A stretch of 64,000 nt of DNA from Acidimicrobiaceae bacterium (GCA_003153575.1 PLZW01000035.1:1-64000), one strand, 5' to 3'. Shown: positions 49,911 to 59,435, numbered from the stretch's first letter. Notes: generated by a model not told the origin, from the sequence alone. Numbers and translations: made by a program.

Positions 49911-50087
49911 TCACGACGCAGCCTGCTCCTCGAGCCAGGATTCGAGGTCGTCCGCGAAGTAGGCGACCCTGCGACCGAGCTTGAATGACCGAGGCCCCCT
50001 GCCGACATGTCGCCAGAACCTCAGCGTCTCTTCTGGCGTCCTCAGCCTCTCCGCAGCCTCTGGCAAAAGCAGTACCTGGCGTTCCAT
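49911..50087 (-). CDS. Excisionase/AlpA-like HTH protein
   Basis: LLLPEAAERLRTPEETLRFWRHVGRGPRSFKLGRRVAYFADDLESWLEEQ. Confidence 0.8.
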   Translation of the reverse strand: MERQVLLLPEAAERLRTPEETLRFWRHVGRGPRSFKLGRRVAYFADDLESWLEEQAAS

Positions 50088-50193
50088 GGGTGCCTCCTCT
50101 AATCTCAACCGGGTTAAATTTCAACCCCTCTAACCTTAATGTATCAGCGGTGACTACTTGCTGTCAACCATGGTGGGGGTGTATAACATACCC

Positions 50194-50583
50194 ATGACAG
50201 ATATTCCCAGCACTGAGGCGATTTTCGGTGAGACAGTTCGTCTGCTTCGGCAGGAGAGGGGCTTGTCGCAGGACGATTTGGCCGCGGCGATGCGCGCCGA
50301 GGGATTCGACTGGCATCAGACGACGACCTCCAAGACAGAGGCGGCCCAGCGGCCCATCCGCCTGAACGAGGCGAAGGCGCTCGCCGACATCCTCCGAATG
50401 CGCCTGTCCGCCATGTTGAGGGGCATCGATGCCGATTACCTGGATTTGCAGAAGCGGCTCGAGGCAGCGCAGCTCGCCAAGGCTCGGGCGGATCAGGACA
50501 TCCAAAGGCTGGAAGTGGAGTCCTTTTTCTGGACACTCGGCGAGGTCGAACCCGATGAGGAGGCAGACGATGGCGAGCATTAG
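50194..50583 (+). CDS. XRE-family transcriptional regulator (repressor candidate)
   Basis: ETVRLLRQERGLSQDDLAAAMRAEGFDWHQTTTSKTEAAQRPIRLNEAKALADIL. Confidence 0.8.
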   Translation: MTDIPSTEAIFGETVRLLRQERGLSQDDLAAAMRAEGFDWHQTTTSKTEAAQRPIRLNEAKALADILRMRLSAMLRGIDADYLDLQKRLEAAQLAKARADQDIQRLEVESFFWTLGEVEPDEEADDGEH

Positions 50584-51691
50584 TCAGCTACCTAGCGGCA
50601 AGTGGCGAGCCCGGTACCGCGACGAGGCCGGCAAGCAGCACGCGAAGCACTTCCCGCGGAAGGTCGACGCTCAGCGTTGGCTCGACGAGGTCACGACCGC
50701 AGTCGTCACCGGCATGTATGTCGACCCGTCGGCCGGCAAAGTGACGTTCGCCACGTTCTACGCGGACTGGTCCACTCGCCAGGTGTGGGCACCCGGCACC
50801 CGTAGGGCGATGGACCTAGCGGCCGGCTCCGTCACGTTCGGGTCACTACCCCTCGGTACCGTGAGGCGCTCGCACGTCGAGCGATGGGTCAAGGGCATGG
50901 AGGTCCGCAAACTGGCCCCCGGTACCGTGCACACCCGGATGAACAACGTCCGCTCCGTGCTCCGGGGCGCGGTCGGCGACAAGGTGATCCCGTCTGACCC
51001 GAGCAAGGGCGTCAGGCTCCCCCGTCGCCGGCGTGCCGCGGCTGCAATGACTGTCCCGACAGTCGCACAGGTCGGGCAGCTCCTGGTCGTCGCTGACGGA
51101 CCGTTCCGGGCATTCATCGGACTGTGTGCCTTCGCTGGACTCCGTCTCGGCGAAGCGGCCGGGGTACAGGTCGGAGACATTGACTTCCTGCGGCGCACCC
51201 TGTCTGTCGATCGACAGATTCAAAGAGATGGCCGCGGATTCGAGGTACGGGAGCCGAAGCACGGTTCGGAGCGCACGGTCTACCTCGCCCCGGACCTGGT
51301 GGCGATGCTCACCGAGCACGTCCGGCTACACCGGCCCGGAGATGACCCGACGCGGTGGCTCTTTACTGGCGAGGGTCAGGACCCACCGCACCAAAACACG
51401 GTCGGCCATCGGTGGCGGGCGACTCTCAAAAAGACCGGCATCGAGGGGCTCAGGCTCCACGACTTGCGCCACTTCTACGCTTCCGGGCTCATCCACCACG
51501 GTGCGGACGTGGTGACTGTCCAGCGGGCTCTAGGGCACGCTCAGGCGACCACGACGCTCAACACCTACTCGCACCTGTGGCCCAAGGCAGAGGACCGGAC
51601 CAGGGCAGCGGCGCAGTCGATGATGACCGAGGCCCAGTCCGTAGTGCCTGCTGCTGGTGAGGACTCTGTGAGGACTCCGGGTAGCAAGTAG
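50570..51691 (+). CDS. int: Tyrosine-type site-specific recombinase (integrase)
   Basis: Catalytic motifs GLRLGEA, LRLHDLRHFYASGLI, ALGHAQATTTLNTYSHL; N-terminal arm-binding region SGKWRARYRDEAGKQHAKHF. Confidence 0.95.
   Translation: MASISQLPSGKWRARYRDEAGKQHAKHFPRKVDAQRWLDEVTTAVVTGMYVDPSAGKVTFATFYADWSTRQVWAPGTRRAMDLAAGSVTFGSLPLGTVRRSHVERWVKGMEVRKLAPGTVHTRMNNVRSVLRGAVGDKVIPSDPSKGVRLPRRRRAAAAMTVPTVAQVGQLLVVADGPFRAFIGLCAFAGLRLGEAAGVQVGDIDFLRRTLSVDRQIQRDGRGFEVREPKHGSERTVYLAPDLVAMLTEHVRLHRPGDDPTRWLFTGEGQDPPHQNTVGHRWRATLKKTGIEGLRLHDLRHFYASGLIHHGADVVTVQRALGHAQATTTLNTYSHLWPKAEDRTRAAAQSMMTEAQSVVPAAGEDSVRTPGSK
51658..51676 (+). repeat. Right arm-type site candidate TGAGGACT-CTG-TGAGGACT (within the int 3' end)
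   Basis: Matches the left pair at 38228-38246. Confidence 0.7.
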
Positions 51692-51718
51692 CCGTCTGAA
51701 CTGGGAGAACGTGCTCCA

Positions 51719-52804
51719 CTACACGTTGAAGCGGAACTCCACGACGTCCCCGTCCTGCATCACGTACTCCTTGCCCTCCATCCGGGCCTTGCCCGCCGCC
51801 TTCACCGCGGCCACCGAGCCGGCCTCGACCAGGTCGTCGAAGCCGATGACCTCGGCCTTGATGAAGCCCCGCTCGAAGTCGGTGTGGATCACACCGGCAG
51901 CCACCGGGGCCGTGTCGCCGATGTGGATGGTCCAGGCCCGCGTCTCTTTCGGCCCTGCCGTCAGGTAGGTCTGGAGGCCCAGGGTGTGGAACCCGACGTG
52001 CACCAGCTGGACCAGGCCCGACTCCTCCTGCCCGTAGCCGGCCAGCAACTCGGCCGCGTCCTCGGGGTCGAGGGCGGCCACCTCGGCCTCGATCTGGGCG
52101 CACAGCACGACTGCGTCGGCCGGTGCGACCAGAGCCCGGAGCTCGGCCTGCAGGTCGTCGTCGCCGAGGGCACCCTCATCGACGTTGAACACATAGATGA
52201 ACGGCTTGGCGCTCAGCAGGTGGAGGTCGGTCACCAGCCCGGGGTCGATCTCGCCCGCGGCGATGGCCGAGGACACGGTGCGCCCGGCGTCGAGTATCTC
52301 GCGGGCCCGCTCGGCGGCGCGCAGCTGGGGTACCAGGTCGGGCTGCTTGCGCGACTCCTTGGCCAGCTTGGTGATCCGGTTGTCGACGGTCTGGAGGTCG
52401 GCCAGGATCAGTTCGGTGTTGACGGTCTCGATGTCGGCGGCCGGCTCGATGCGCCCGTCCACATGGATCACGTCGGGATCTTCGAAGACCCGGACCACCT
52501 GGCAGATGGCGTCACTCTCGCGGATGGCGGCCAGGAACTTGTTGCCCAGCCCCTCGCCCTCCGACGCGCCTTTCACGATGCCGGCGATGTCCACGAAGGT
52601 GACCATGGCCGGCAGGATCTCCTTCGAGGAGAAGATCTCGGCCAGGACGGCGAGACGCCCGTCGGGGACGGCTACCACCCCCACGTTGGGCTCGATGGTG
52701 GCGAAGGGGTAGTTGGCGGCCAGGACCTCGTTGCGGGTCAAGGCGTTGAACAGCGTGGACTTCCCCACGTTGGGGAGACCGACGATGCCGATGGAGAGTC
52801 CCAC
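51719..52804 (-). CDS. ychF: Redox-regulated ATPase YchF (Obg-family)
   Basis: [40 protein letters not shown]...[34 protein letters not shown]...C-terminal VVEFRFNV. Confidence 0.96.
   Translation of the reverse strand: MGLSIGIVGLPNVGKSTLFNALTRNEVLAANYPFATIEPNVGVVAVPDGRLAVLAEIFSSKEILPAMVTFVDIAGIVKGASEGEGLGNKFLAAIRESDAICQVVRVFEDPDVIHVDGRIEPAADIETVNTELILADLQTVDNRITKLAKESRKQPDLVPQLRAAERAREILDAGRTVSSAIAAGEIDPGLVTDLHLLSAKPFIYVFNVDEGALGDDDLQAELRALVAPADAVVLCAQIEAEVAALDPEDAAELLAGYGQEESGLVQLVHVGFHTLGLQTYLTAGPKETRAWTIHIGDTAPVAAGVIHTDFERGFIKAEVIGFDDLVEAGSVAAVKAAGKARMEGKEYVMQDGDVVEFRFNV
51723..51737 (+). repeat. Right attachment core (att) inside the last codons of ychF
   Basis: Exact 15-bp copy of 38107-38121. 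Confidence 0.88.
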
Positions 52805-52917
52805 GGGTGCTTCCTCCGATGTCGCCGCCGGCGCCGGCCGGCGGTGGGTCAGGGCGCGAGCGTAGGTGATGGCCGTGCCAGGCGGTACCCGGCGTACCGC
52901 CCACCCCCGGGGGCAGG

Positions 52918-53649
52918 TCAGGCGAGCGGTGCGACCAGGTACTCGCTCATGGTCGAGCTGCGCAGCCGGCCGAGGTCGAGGCACGCGGTCACGCTGTCGA
53001 GCATCCGGCCCACGTTGACACCGAGCTCCTCGTCGGTGGCGGCGTTGAAGAACAACTTGGGGTCGGCCACGTGTTCGACCGAAGGCCATCCCTCCTCGAC
53101 GATGCCGCCGACCTCGGGCGCGCCCTCGGTGAGGGACCGCACGACCTCGTTGCGCACGTAGCGGGTCCGGGGCTGGAGCTCGCCCGACACCGGCGACTGG
53201 GTGCCGTGCCACCGGGTGATCCATTCGCGGTAGTCGAGGCCCTCGGGCCGGTAGATGAGGGCAACGGTCAGAACGCCGGGCGACCGCTCGCCGTCGGGCC
53301 AGTCGCGCGGCTGTGCGTACGGGGTCGTCCCGTAGTCGTCGTACAGCGACTCGACGACCAGGTAGGAGGCGGTGGGCTGGCGCAAGGCGGCCAGAGCGGC
53401 GTCGATGTCGGCGGTGCGCTCGTAACAGTCGAGCCACATCGACACCTCGGCCACATGGGGGTGCTCGCCCTCGGGGGCGGGTGCCGGTGACGGTGCCCGG
53501 TCGGCGGCGGCATCGTGCACATTGAAGGTCACGGCGCGGGCGCCGCCCCGACGCAGGCGCGGCACCGTGTCCTCGATCAGCTGGTGGCGCAGGGCCTCGC
53601 CCGATTGGGCATCGCCCGGACCCCAGACCAGTGCGATGACCTTCTCCAC
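52918..53649 (-). CDS. EthD-like (dimeric alpha-beta barrel) hypothetical protein
   Basis: VLTVALIYRPEGLDYREWITRWHGTQSPVSGELQPRTRYVRNEVVR. Confidence 0.6.
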   Translation of the reverse strand: MEKVIALVWGPGDAQSGEALRHQLIEDTVPRLRRGGARAVTFNVHDAAADRAPSPAPAPEGEHPHVAEVSMWLDCYERTADIDAALAALRQPTASYLVVESLYDDYGTTPYAQPRDWPDGERSPGVLTVALIYRPEGLDYREWITRWHGTQSPVSGELQPRTRYVRNEVVRSLTEGAPEVGGIVEEGWPSVEHVADPKLFFNAATDEELGVNVGRMLDSVTACLDLGRLRSSTMSEYLVAPLA

Positions 53650-53659
53650 CGCGGTCCCC

Positions 53660-54184
53660 TCAGTCCCGGGTGCTCGCCGCGCCGTGCGCCGCAGGCACCC
53701 GGCAGGCGCCGTCGATGTCGAACACCTGGTTGAAGCGACCGAGGGCCAGCCACGAGCCGACGCACAGGGCCAGGTCGACCAGTTCGTCGTCGGTGTAGGC
53801 GTTGTGGCACCGGTCCCAGAACGCCGCGTCCATACTCAGGTGGTCGGTGGCGTAGCGCCGGGCGAACTCTGCAGCCAGTCGCTCGCGTTCGGTCAGCGCG
53901 GCGTCGTCGCCGGATCCGACCGCCGCATAGTACGACTCGGGCACCTCGTCGGCCGCCGCCCCCCGGGACGGGACGTCGCGTGCAGTCCGCCAGTCCAGGC
54001 AGAGCGCACACTGGTTGATGCGGGCCATGGTGATGCGGGCCGCCTCGAACTCCCGCAGCGACAGGCTCGAGTGCTCGTAGACGGCGCTGGAGTACCCGGC
54101 CGCCGCCGACGTCAGCGGCGGCGCCAGCGCCGTCCATACGTGGATCAGGGGATCCGAGGCAGCGGGGACGGTCACGTTGGGCAT
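53660..54184 (-). CDS. AhpD/carboxymuconolactone decarboxylase-like protein
   Basis: ARITMARINQCALCLDWRT...LTERERLAAEFA...FNQVFDID. Confidence 0.8.
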   Translation of the reverse strand: MPNVTVPAASDPLIHVWTALAPPLTSAAAGYSSAVYEHSSLSLREFEAARITMARINQCALCLDWRTARDVPSRGAAADEVPESYYAAVGSGDDAALTERERLAAEFARRYATDHLSMDAAFWDRCHNAYTDDELVDLALCVGSWLALGRFNQVFDIDGACRVPAAHGAASTRD

Positions 54185-54230
54185 CAGGTCCTCCTCGACG
54201 GTCGGCCGCGTCGGACGGGCGACTGCCCGG

Positions 54231-54593
54231 TCACGATCCGGCGGCGGCGGGCAGCCGACGGATGACCCGTCCGGCCAGCCCGGACACATACTGCTCCCAC
54301 CGCCGGTCGCCCAGCAGCCAGAGCCACAGCTCGCGGCGGTCGGCTACGACGATGTCGACGAACTCCTCACGCGAGCACCCGGCCGGCTCCAACGCGGGCT
54401 GCCACAGGCTCCACAGCAGGACGCCGATGCAGATGTCGTCGCTGAACCCCTCGCGCCAGTCGCCTCCGGCCAGCAGGGCGTCGCGCAGCCCGACCCGCAG
54501 GGCCTCGGGCTCCTCGGGGAACTCGAGTCTGGGGCCCTGGGTCGGCTCGATGCGTTCCTCGACGTCGGTCACCGGCACCACGCTACCCCGCAC
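54231..54593 (-). CDS. Hypothetical protein
   Basis: Open frame, 120 aa, same strand as neighbours. Confidence 0.45.
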   Translation of the reverse strand: MRGSVVPVTDVEERIEPTQGPRLEFPEEPEALRVGLRDALLAGGDWREGFSDDICIGVLLWSLWQPALEPAGCSREEFVDIVVADRRELWLWLLGDRRWEQYVSGLAGRVIRRLPAAAGS

Positions 54594-54610
54594 TTGCGCA
54601 CCCGGGCCGC

Positions 54611-55888
54611 TCAGCGGTCGGCGACGACCGGGGCCCGGTCGGTGCCCTCGTAGGTGGCCACGTGCTCGGCGTAGTCGATGAACAGGGGCGCGTCGGGGTC
54701 GAAGGGGCGACGCAGGCTGTCGAAGGCCACCCGCTTGTCGAACGCGTCCAGCTTGACCAGGGCCTCAGGGCTGTCGAGCTCCCGGAAGTCGAGGCGGCCG
54801 CGGGCGTTGTCGAGGGCCCGGTGCCCCCGCTCGGTCCGCACCAGCACACTGCTCCAGCCGTCGATCGCCCCCACGCTGCCGATCGACAGGTCGGCGCTGC
54901 GACCGAGGAAGTCGGCACACTCGTCGCAGCCCTTCAAGGCGGCACCGTGGAAGTTCTTGATGGGCTCGTCCACGGCCAGCTCGCCGTCGCGGTACTCGAC
55001 GATCATCTTGCCTCGGATCACGTCCACCTTGGAGACCCGGTCGATGTCGATGCCGCGGTCCTTCTGGAGCAGGTCGAGCATCAGGCCGCGATAGTCGAAG
55101 CTCTTGGTGCACAACAGGGCGATGGTGAGCACCACGGCGTCGATGCGGTGGGCGCCCGACGGCCAGCGGCGGGCCTGCATGGCCCGGATGCCCTGGATCT
55201 CGCACGGCGTACCGACCACGGCGATCTTCGGCTTGGCCGGCAGGTCGTAACGGGACAGGTCCAGCTCGGCCAGAGCCATGGTCTGGTTGTAGTAGCTGCC
55301 CGCCGCGTCGGTGATCTCCTTGGCCGTGGTGGCCAGGTGGGAGACGCCCTTCCAGGGCTCCTCGGGATCGTCGCTCGGGCGGGTGACCACGGCTCCGTCG
55401 ATATCGCCGGCGGCCAGGGCGGCGATCAGCAGGGCCGACACCACCCCGCCGTCCTGGGCCCCGTCCGCCCGAGCCCCGGCCCGCACGGAATAGGCCTCGG
55501 TGACGGCACCCAGTCCGTCGCCCGGGGGACCCCCGGTGATCTTCCAGTAGGTGTCGGACGCGTCGACCCGTTCGACCGAGGAGGCGGCCACCTCGTCGGC
55601 GGTGGCCCCGGGCATGATCGTCGAGGGTGGCCACAAGGCCTCGTAGCGGAGCCCACCGCGGGGGCAAAAGTCCCAGCAGAGCGAGCAGCCCGTGCACATC
55701 TTGACCAGCTCGGGCAAGTCGGTGTCCTCGTCGACGCCGATGGAGTTCGACGGGCACGCGGCCACGCACGTGCCGCACTGGATGCACCGCCCGGCGTCGA
55801 TGACGCCCGCCTGCAGCTCGAAGAACCAGGTCTTGCCCGGCGGCTCCTCGATCCCGTTGATCTCCTGGCGGATCCGGTAGGCCTTCAC
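54611..55888 (-). CDS. FrhB/FpoF-like coenzyme F420 oxidoreductase beta subunit with N-terminal 2x[4Fe-4S] ferredoxin domain
   Basis: CIQCGTCVAACP and CTGCSLCWDFCP; QDGGVVSALL; VVGTPCEIQGIRAM; LLCTKSFDY; KGCDECADFLGRSADLSIGSVG. Confidence 0.85.
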   Translation of the reverse strand: MKAYRIRQEINGIEEPPGKTWFFELQAGVIDAGRCIQCGTCVAACPSNSIGVDEDTDLPELVKMCTGCSLCWDFCPRGGLRYEALWPPSTIMPGATADEVAASSVERVDASDTYWKITGGPPGDGLGAVTEAYSVRAGARADGAQDGGVVSALLIAALAAGDIDGAVVTRPSDDPEEPWKGVSHLATTAKEITDAAGSYYNQTMALAELDLSRYDLPAKPKIAVVGTPCEIQGIRAMQARRWPSGAHRIDAVVLTIALLCTKSFDYRGLMLDLLQKDRGIDIDRVSKVDVIRGKMIVEYRDGELAVDEPIKNFHGAALKGCDECADFLGRSADLSIGSVGAIDGWSSVLVRTERGHRALDNARGRLDFRELDSPEALVKLDAFDKRVAFDSLRRPFDPDAPLFIDYAEHVATYEGTDRAPVVADR

Positions 55889-57675
55889 GAGGCACCGCCC
55901 GGCTTCGTGGTGAGGGCGACCGGGGTGCCGGTCCCCTCGGCTGCCAAGGTGGTCCGCAACTCGTCGTTCGGGACCCGGCGGGCCCAGTTGTAGAACGGCT
56001 CGTCGGCACGGCGCTCGGACTGGTAGCGGCGCACCACCCGAAGTAGTGCGTCGGGCACGTCATTGACGGGGCGGGCGTTCTCGATCCAGTCGATGAAGCC
56101 GGCGTCGGCCCCGAGCGAGCCCCCCATCCCGATGTCCACCCCTTCGGCCAGGTGGTTGCCCACCTTGGCGACGTCGCCCCGGAACCCGATGTCGGCGATC
56201 TGGGGCTGGGCGCAGCTGGCCGAGCAGCCCGAGAAGTGCATCCGGATGATGCCGGCGTCCTCACCCTTGGGCGAGTACCCGCCCGGTGTGGGGGCCGCAC
56301 CCACCGGCTCGCCGGCCAGCTGGTCGTCGAGGAACCGGGCCCACTTGACGGCGCGCTCCTTGGTCTCGACGATGGCGTAGCGGCAGAACTCTGACCCGGT
56401 GCAGGCCACGACGCCCCGGCTGAACGGCCCGGGGAAGGGCGAGTATTTGGCCAGGAGGTCCTCGGCCAGCAGCGCGTCGACGTTGTTGCCGTGGACACCG
56501 GTCAACGTGAAGTTCTGGTCGGTGCCCAGCCGCAGGGTGCCGTCCCCGTAGGTTTCGGCCAGCCGGGCCACCTCGACCAGCTCCATGCCCTGCATGCGTC
56601 CGACCGGGACGGAACAGCCGACGTAGAAGAAGCCGTCCTCCTTCTGGCGGTGCACACCCACGTGGTCGCCCCGGTAACGGCGGGTCAGCTCCACACCGGC
56701 CGGGACCAGGTCGAATCCGGCCCTCTTGGCCAGCTCGTCCCGGAAGCCCTCGGGGCCGAGCTCCTGGACCAGGTAACGCATGCGGGCCAGGCCCCGGTTC
56801 TCGCGGTTGCCGAGCTCGCCGAAGAGCTGCGCGATGGCCCGGGTGACCTCGACCGCCTGGTCCTGGGCCACGAACACGTCGATGTCCGAGGCCATCCGCT
56901 CGCCGTCGGACAGCCCGCCGCCGACCAGCAGGTTGAAACCGAGGGAGCCGTCACCGGCCCGGGCCGGCCACAGGCCGATGTCGTTGATCTCGGCCTGGGC
57001 GCAGTCCTCGAGGCAGCCCGACACCGAGATCTTGAACTTCCGGGGCAGGTTGGCGTACTCGCGGTTGCCGGTGAAGAACGCCGACACGGCACGGGCCACG
57101 GGAAGGGCGTCGAAGGCCTCGTCGGCGTCCACCCCTGCGACGGGGCAGCACAGGACGTTCCTGGCCGAGTCGCCGCAGGCCTGCACGGTGGTGAGGCCGA
57201 CGGCTGCGAACCGGCGCCAGATGCGGGGGATGTCCTCGATCCGCAGCCAGTGGATCTGGATGGTCTGGCGGGTGGTGATGTCGGCGTACCGGGACCCGAA
57301 CATCCGCGACTCGGTGCCGTCGGGACCCTCGCCGAAGGCGTCGGCGGTGACGCCGATCTCGCAGGCCTGCGGAGCGGTCAGGAAGCCCCCTGGCACCTTG
57401 ACTCGCATCATGAAGGCGTCGCCCCCCTGCTTCTGGGGGTAGATGCCGGCCCACTTCAGGCGTTCGACCTCGCCCGGCACCTTGGCGATGCCGGCCGGAC
57501 CCTCCTTCGAGTAGGTGTCGATGATGGCGTCGGCGATCTCGAGGGGGTGGCGTGCCAGCTTGAGCAGCTCGATCTCGTTGAGCTCCCCCGTCGTCCGGTA
57601 GGGGTTGACGAACGGCATCGGGCGGTCCGTCCCGCGCAGGTTCAGCCCGTAGAGCTCGTCGCGGTCCTTGGTCAT
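55885..57675 (-). CDS. Siroheme [4Fe-4S] sulfite/nitrite reductase (sulfite reductase by context)
   Basis: CTGSEFCRYAIVETKE and FSGCSASCAQPQIADIG cluster motifs; ATGA overlap with FrhB-like gene. Confidence 0.88.
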   Translation of the reverse strand: MTKDRDELYGLNLRGTDRPMPFVNPYRTTGELNEIELLKLARHPLEIADAIIDTYSKEGPAGIAKVPGEVERLKWAGIYPQKQGGDAFMMRVKVPGGFLTAPQACEIGVTADAFGEGPDGTESRMFGSRYADITTRQTIQIHWLRIEDIPRIWRRFAAVGLTTVQACGDSARNVLCCPVAGVDADEAFDALPVARAVSAFFTGNREYANLPRKFKISVSGCLEDCAQAEINDIGLWPARAGDGSLGFNLLVGGGLSDGERMASDIDVFVAQDQAVEVTRAIAQLFGELGNRENRGLARMRYLVQELGPEGFRDELAKRAGFDLVPAGVELTRRYRGDHVGVHRQKEDGFFYVGCSVPVGRMQGMELVEVARLAETYGDGTLRLGTDQNFTLTGVHGNNVDALLAEDLLAKYSPFPGPFSRGVVACTGSEFCRYAIVETKERAVKWARFLDDQLAGEPVGAAPTPGGYSPKGEDAGIIRMHFSGCSASCAQPQIADIGFRGDVAKVGNHLAEGVDIGMGGSLGADAGFIDWIENARPVNDVPDALLRVVRRYQSERRADEPFYNWARRVPNDELRTTLAAEGTGTPVALTTKPGGAS

Positions 57676-57692
57676 CTCAACAACCGATCATG

Positions 57693-58409
57693 TTAGACGT
57701 GGAGCCCGCATTCGACCTTGTCGGAGTCGGCCCACCGTCCGGCCCGCAGGTCCTCCCCCTCGGCCACCGGCCGGGTGGTCGGGGCGCACCCGATGGACAC
57801 GTAGCCCTGGGAGCGCAACGGGTGCTGGGGGACGTCGTGGTCGACGGCGTAGCCCACCAGGTCCTGATGGGTCCACGTGGCCAGCGGGTTGATCTTCACC
57901 ATGCCCCAGCTGTCGTCGTAGGCCACGATCGGCGCGTGGCGCCGGGTCGGGGCGTCCGAACGCTTCAGCCCCGTCACCCATCCGTCCTTGCCGGACATGG
58001 CGGCCCGCAGGGGGCGGACCTTGCGGAACTCGCAGCACTGCGCGGTCCCGCACGGATGGGCCTCGGCCCCGGCGATCGGATGGGCGATCGTGAGATTCAG
58101 GTCGTAACGCGACCGGACGGCCTCCACGTACTCGAGCGTCTCATCGAAGTGGGAGCCGGTGTCGAGGAAGATCACTTCGATGTCCGGTTCGACGGCCACG
58201 GCGATATCGATCAGCACCGCCTCCTGGAACGAGCACGACATGGCGAGCTTGGGTCCGAACCGCTCCACGGCCCAGGCCACGATGAGCCCGGCGGGTGCCG
58301 TTTCGAAGGCGAGCGACTGTTCAGTCATCTCGGTGCGCAACCGCGAGATCGCAGGATCGATCGCCAGCTCGGCCAGCCTCGTCCGGTTGTCCACCACGCT
58401 CAGCTTCAC
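57693..58409 (-). CDS. cysH: APS/PAPS reductase with [4Fe-4S]-type cysteines
   Basis: LAMSCSFQEAVLIDIAV; FLDTGSHFDET; CGTAQCCEFRKVRPL; YVSIGCAPTTRPV...ECGLH. Confidence 0.9.
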   Translation of the reverse strand: MKLSVVDNRTRLAELAIDPAISRLRTEMTEQSLAFETAPAGLIVAWAVERFGPKLAMSCSFQEAVLIDIAVAVEPDIEVIFLDTGSHFDETLEYVEAVRSRYDLNLTIAHPIAGAEAHPCGTAQCCEFRKVRPLRAAMSGKDGWVTGLKRSDAPTRRHAPIVAYDDSWGMVKINPLATWTHQDLVGYAVDHDVPQHPLRSQGYVSIGCAPTTRPVAEGEDLRAGRWADSDKVECGLHV

Positions 58410-58673
58410 GTCGTCACTCCCTCTTCCGCCCGGAGCGGGGGTCCGCTGTCGTGCGGCCCTCCATCTCCAGCCTCCGGCACCTTCGATCTGCCCCCCGGAG
58501 TGCCGATCCACGCTTCTCGTGCACTATACATGACTAACCCGATCAGCTTTTAAAACATTCGCGGCAGATCAGACGTTCCCGACGGGTCCGGAGGGATTAG
58601 GGGACAAGGGGTGGCAGGGGGCTCAGCCTCCAGGCACATCCCTCCAGGCACGACCCTGTAGGCAAGAATAAGG

Positions 58674-59435
58674 GTGGACAGCATCTCGGCGACCTCGGGC
58701 CGCCGCTCGCACCACGCCATCAATTCGATCCCCATGGCCCCCACCCCCACCTCCAGCCCCGGCCCGGGCCACCCCGCCTCCGAGCGCCCGCCGGCCTTTC
58801 CCGTGGAAGTCGTCCTCGATGGGGCCTCGTGCCTGGTAGTGGGGGCGGGGCCCGTAGGAGCCCGCAAGGCCCGCGGCCTGCTGGCGTCCGGCGCCCGGGT
58901 GACCGTCGTCGCCCCTCGGATCGGTGCCCACATGAAGGCGCTGGCCGCCGACCCGTCGCCGGGCACGCTCGTCGTCGAGGTGCGACCCTACCGGTCCCCC
59001 GAAGCGGCGGACCACCTCCTGGTGGTGTCGGCTACCGGGGACCCGGCCGTCGACGCCGTGGTGGCCGCCGACGCCGTAGCCGCTGGAACGCTGGTCAACC
59101 GGGCCGACTCGGGGGGCGACGGCACGGGGCCCACAGCCGGGTCGGTGCGATTCCCCGGCGTCCACCGCGACGGCCCGGTCACTCTGACCGTGTCCACCGC
59201 CGGGTCCGGACCGGCGTTGGCACTGTGGCTGCGGGCCCGTGCCGCGGCTGCCCTCGGACCAGATGTCGCCTTGCTGGCCCGGCTCGTCGCCGAGGCTCGC
59301 ACGGCCCTGCAGGACACCGGTCGGGCCACGGATTCGATTGACTGGGGTCCCGTCCTCGACGAGGTCGCCCCCTTGGTGGCTGAGGGACGCCTCGACGAGG
59401 CCCGTCGCTCGTTGGCGCGCCTGACCGGTGTCTGA
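58674..59435 (+). CDS. Precorrin-2 dehydrogenase / siroheme synthase N-terminal-type protein
   Basis: FPVEVVLDGASCLVVGAGPVGARKARGLLASGARVTVVAP...GTLVNRAD...GSVRFPGVHRDGPVTLTVSTAGSGPALALWLR. Confidence 0.85.
   Translation: MDSISATSGRRSHHAINSIPMAPTPTSSPGPGHPASERPPAFPVEVVLDGASCLVVGAGPVGARKARGLLASGARVTVVAPRIGAHMKALAADPSPGTLVVEVRPYRSPEAADHLLVVSATGDPAVDAVVAADAVAAGTLVNRADSGGDGTGPTAGSVRFPGVHRDGPVTLTVSTAGSGPALALWLRARAAAALGPDVALLARLVAEARTALQDTGRATDSIDWGPVLDEVAPLVAEGRLDEARRSLARLTGV

Larger units (their letters stand above)
38107..51737 (+). mobile_element. Integrated phage-satellite-like element, bounded by 15-bp direct repeats at the ychF 3' end
   Basis: ACGTTGAAGCGGAAC at 38107-38121 and 51723-51737; tyrosine integrase next to right end; XRE, Xis-like HTH, RepA-like ATPase, HK97-like capsid, HNH inside. 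Confidence 0.9.

Noticed and set aside
54765-56498. 577-aa minus-strand ORF overlapping FrhB-like and sulfite reductase genes
   Set aside because: Out-of-frame reading of two genes with recognisable catalytic motifs.
56491-57696. 401-aa plus-strand ORF
   Set aside because: Antisense to sulfite reductase; no recognisable domain.
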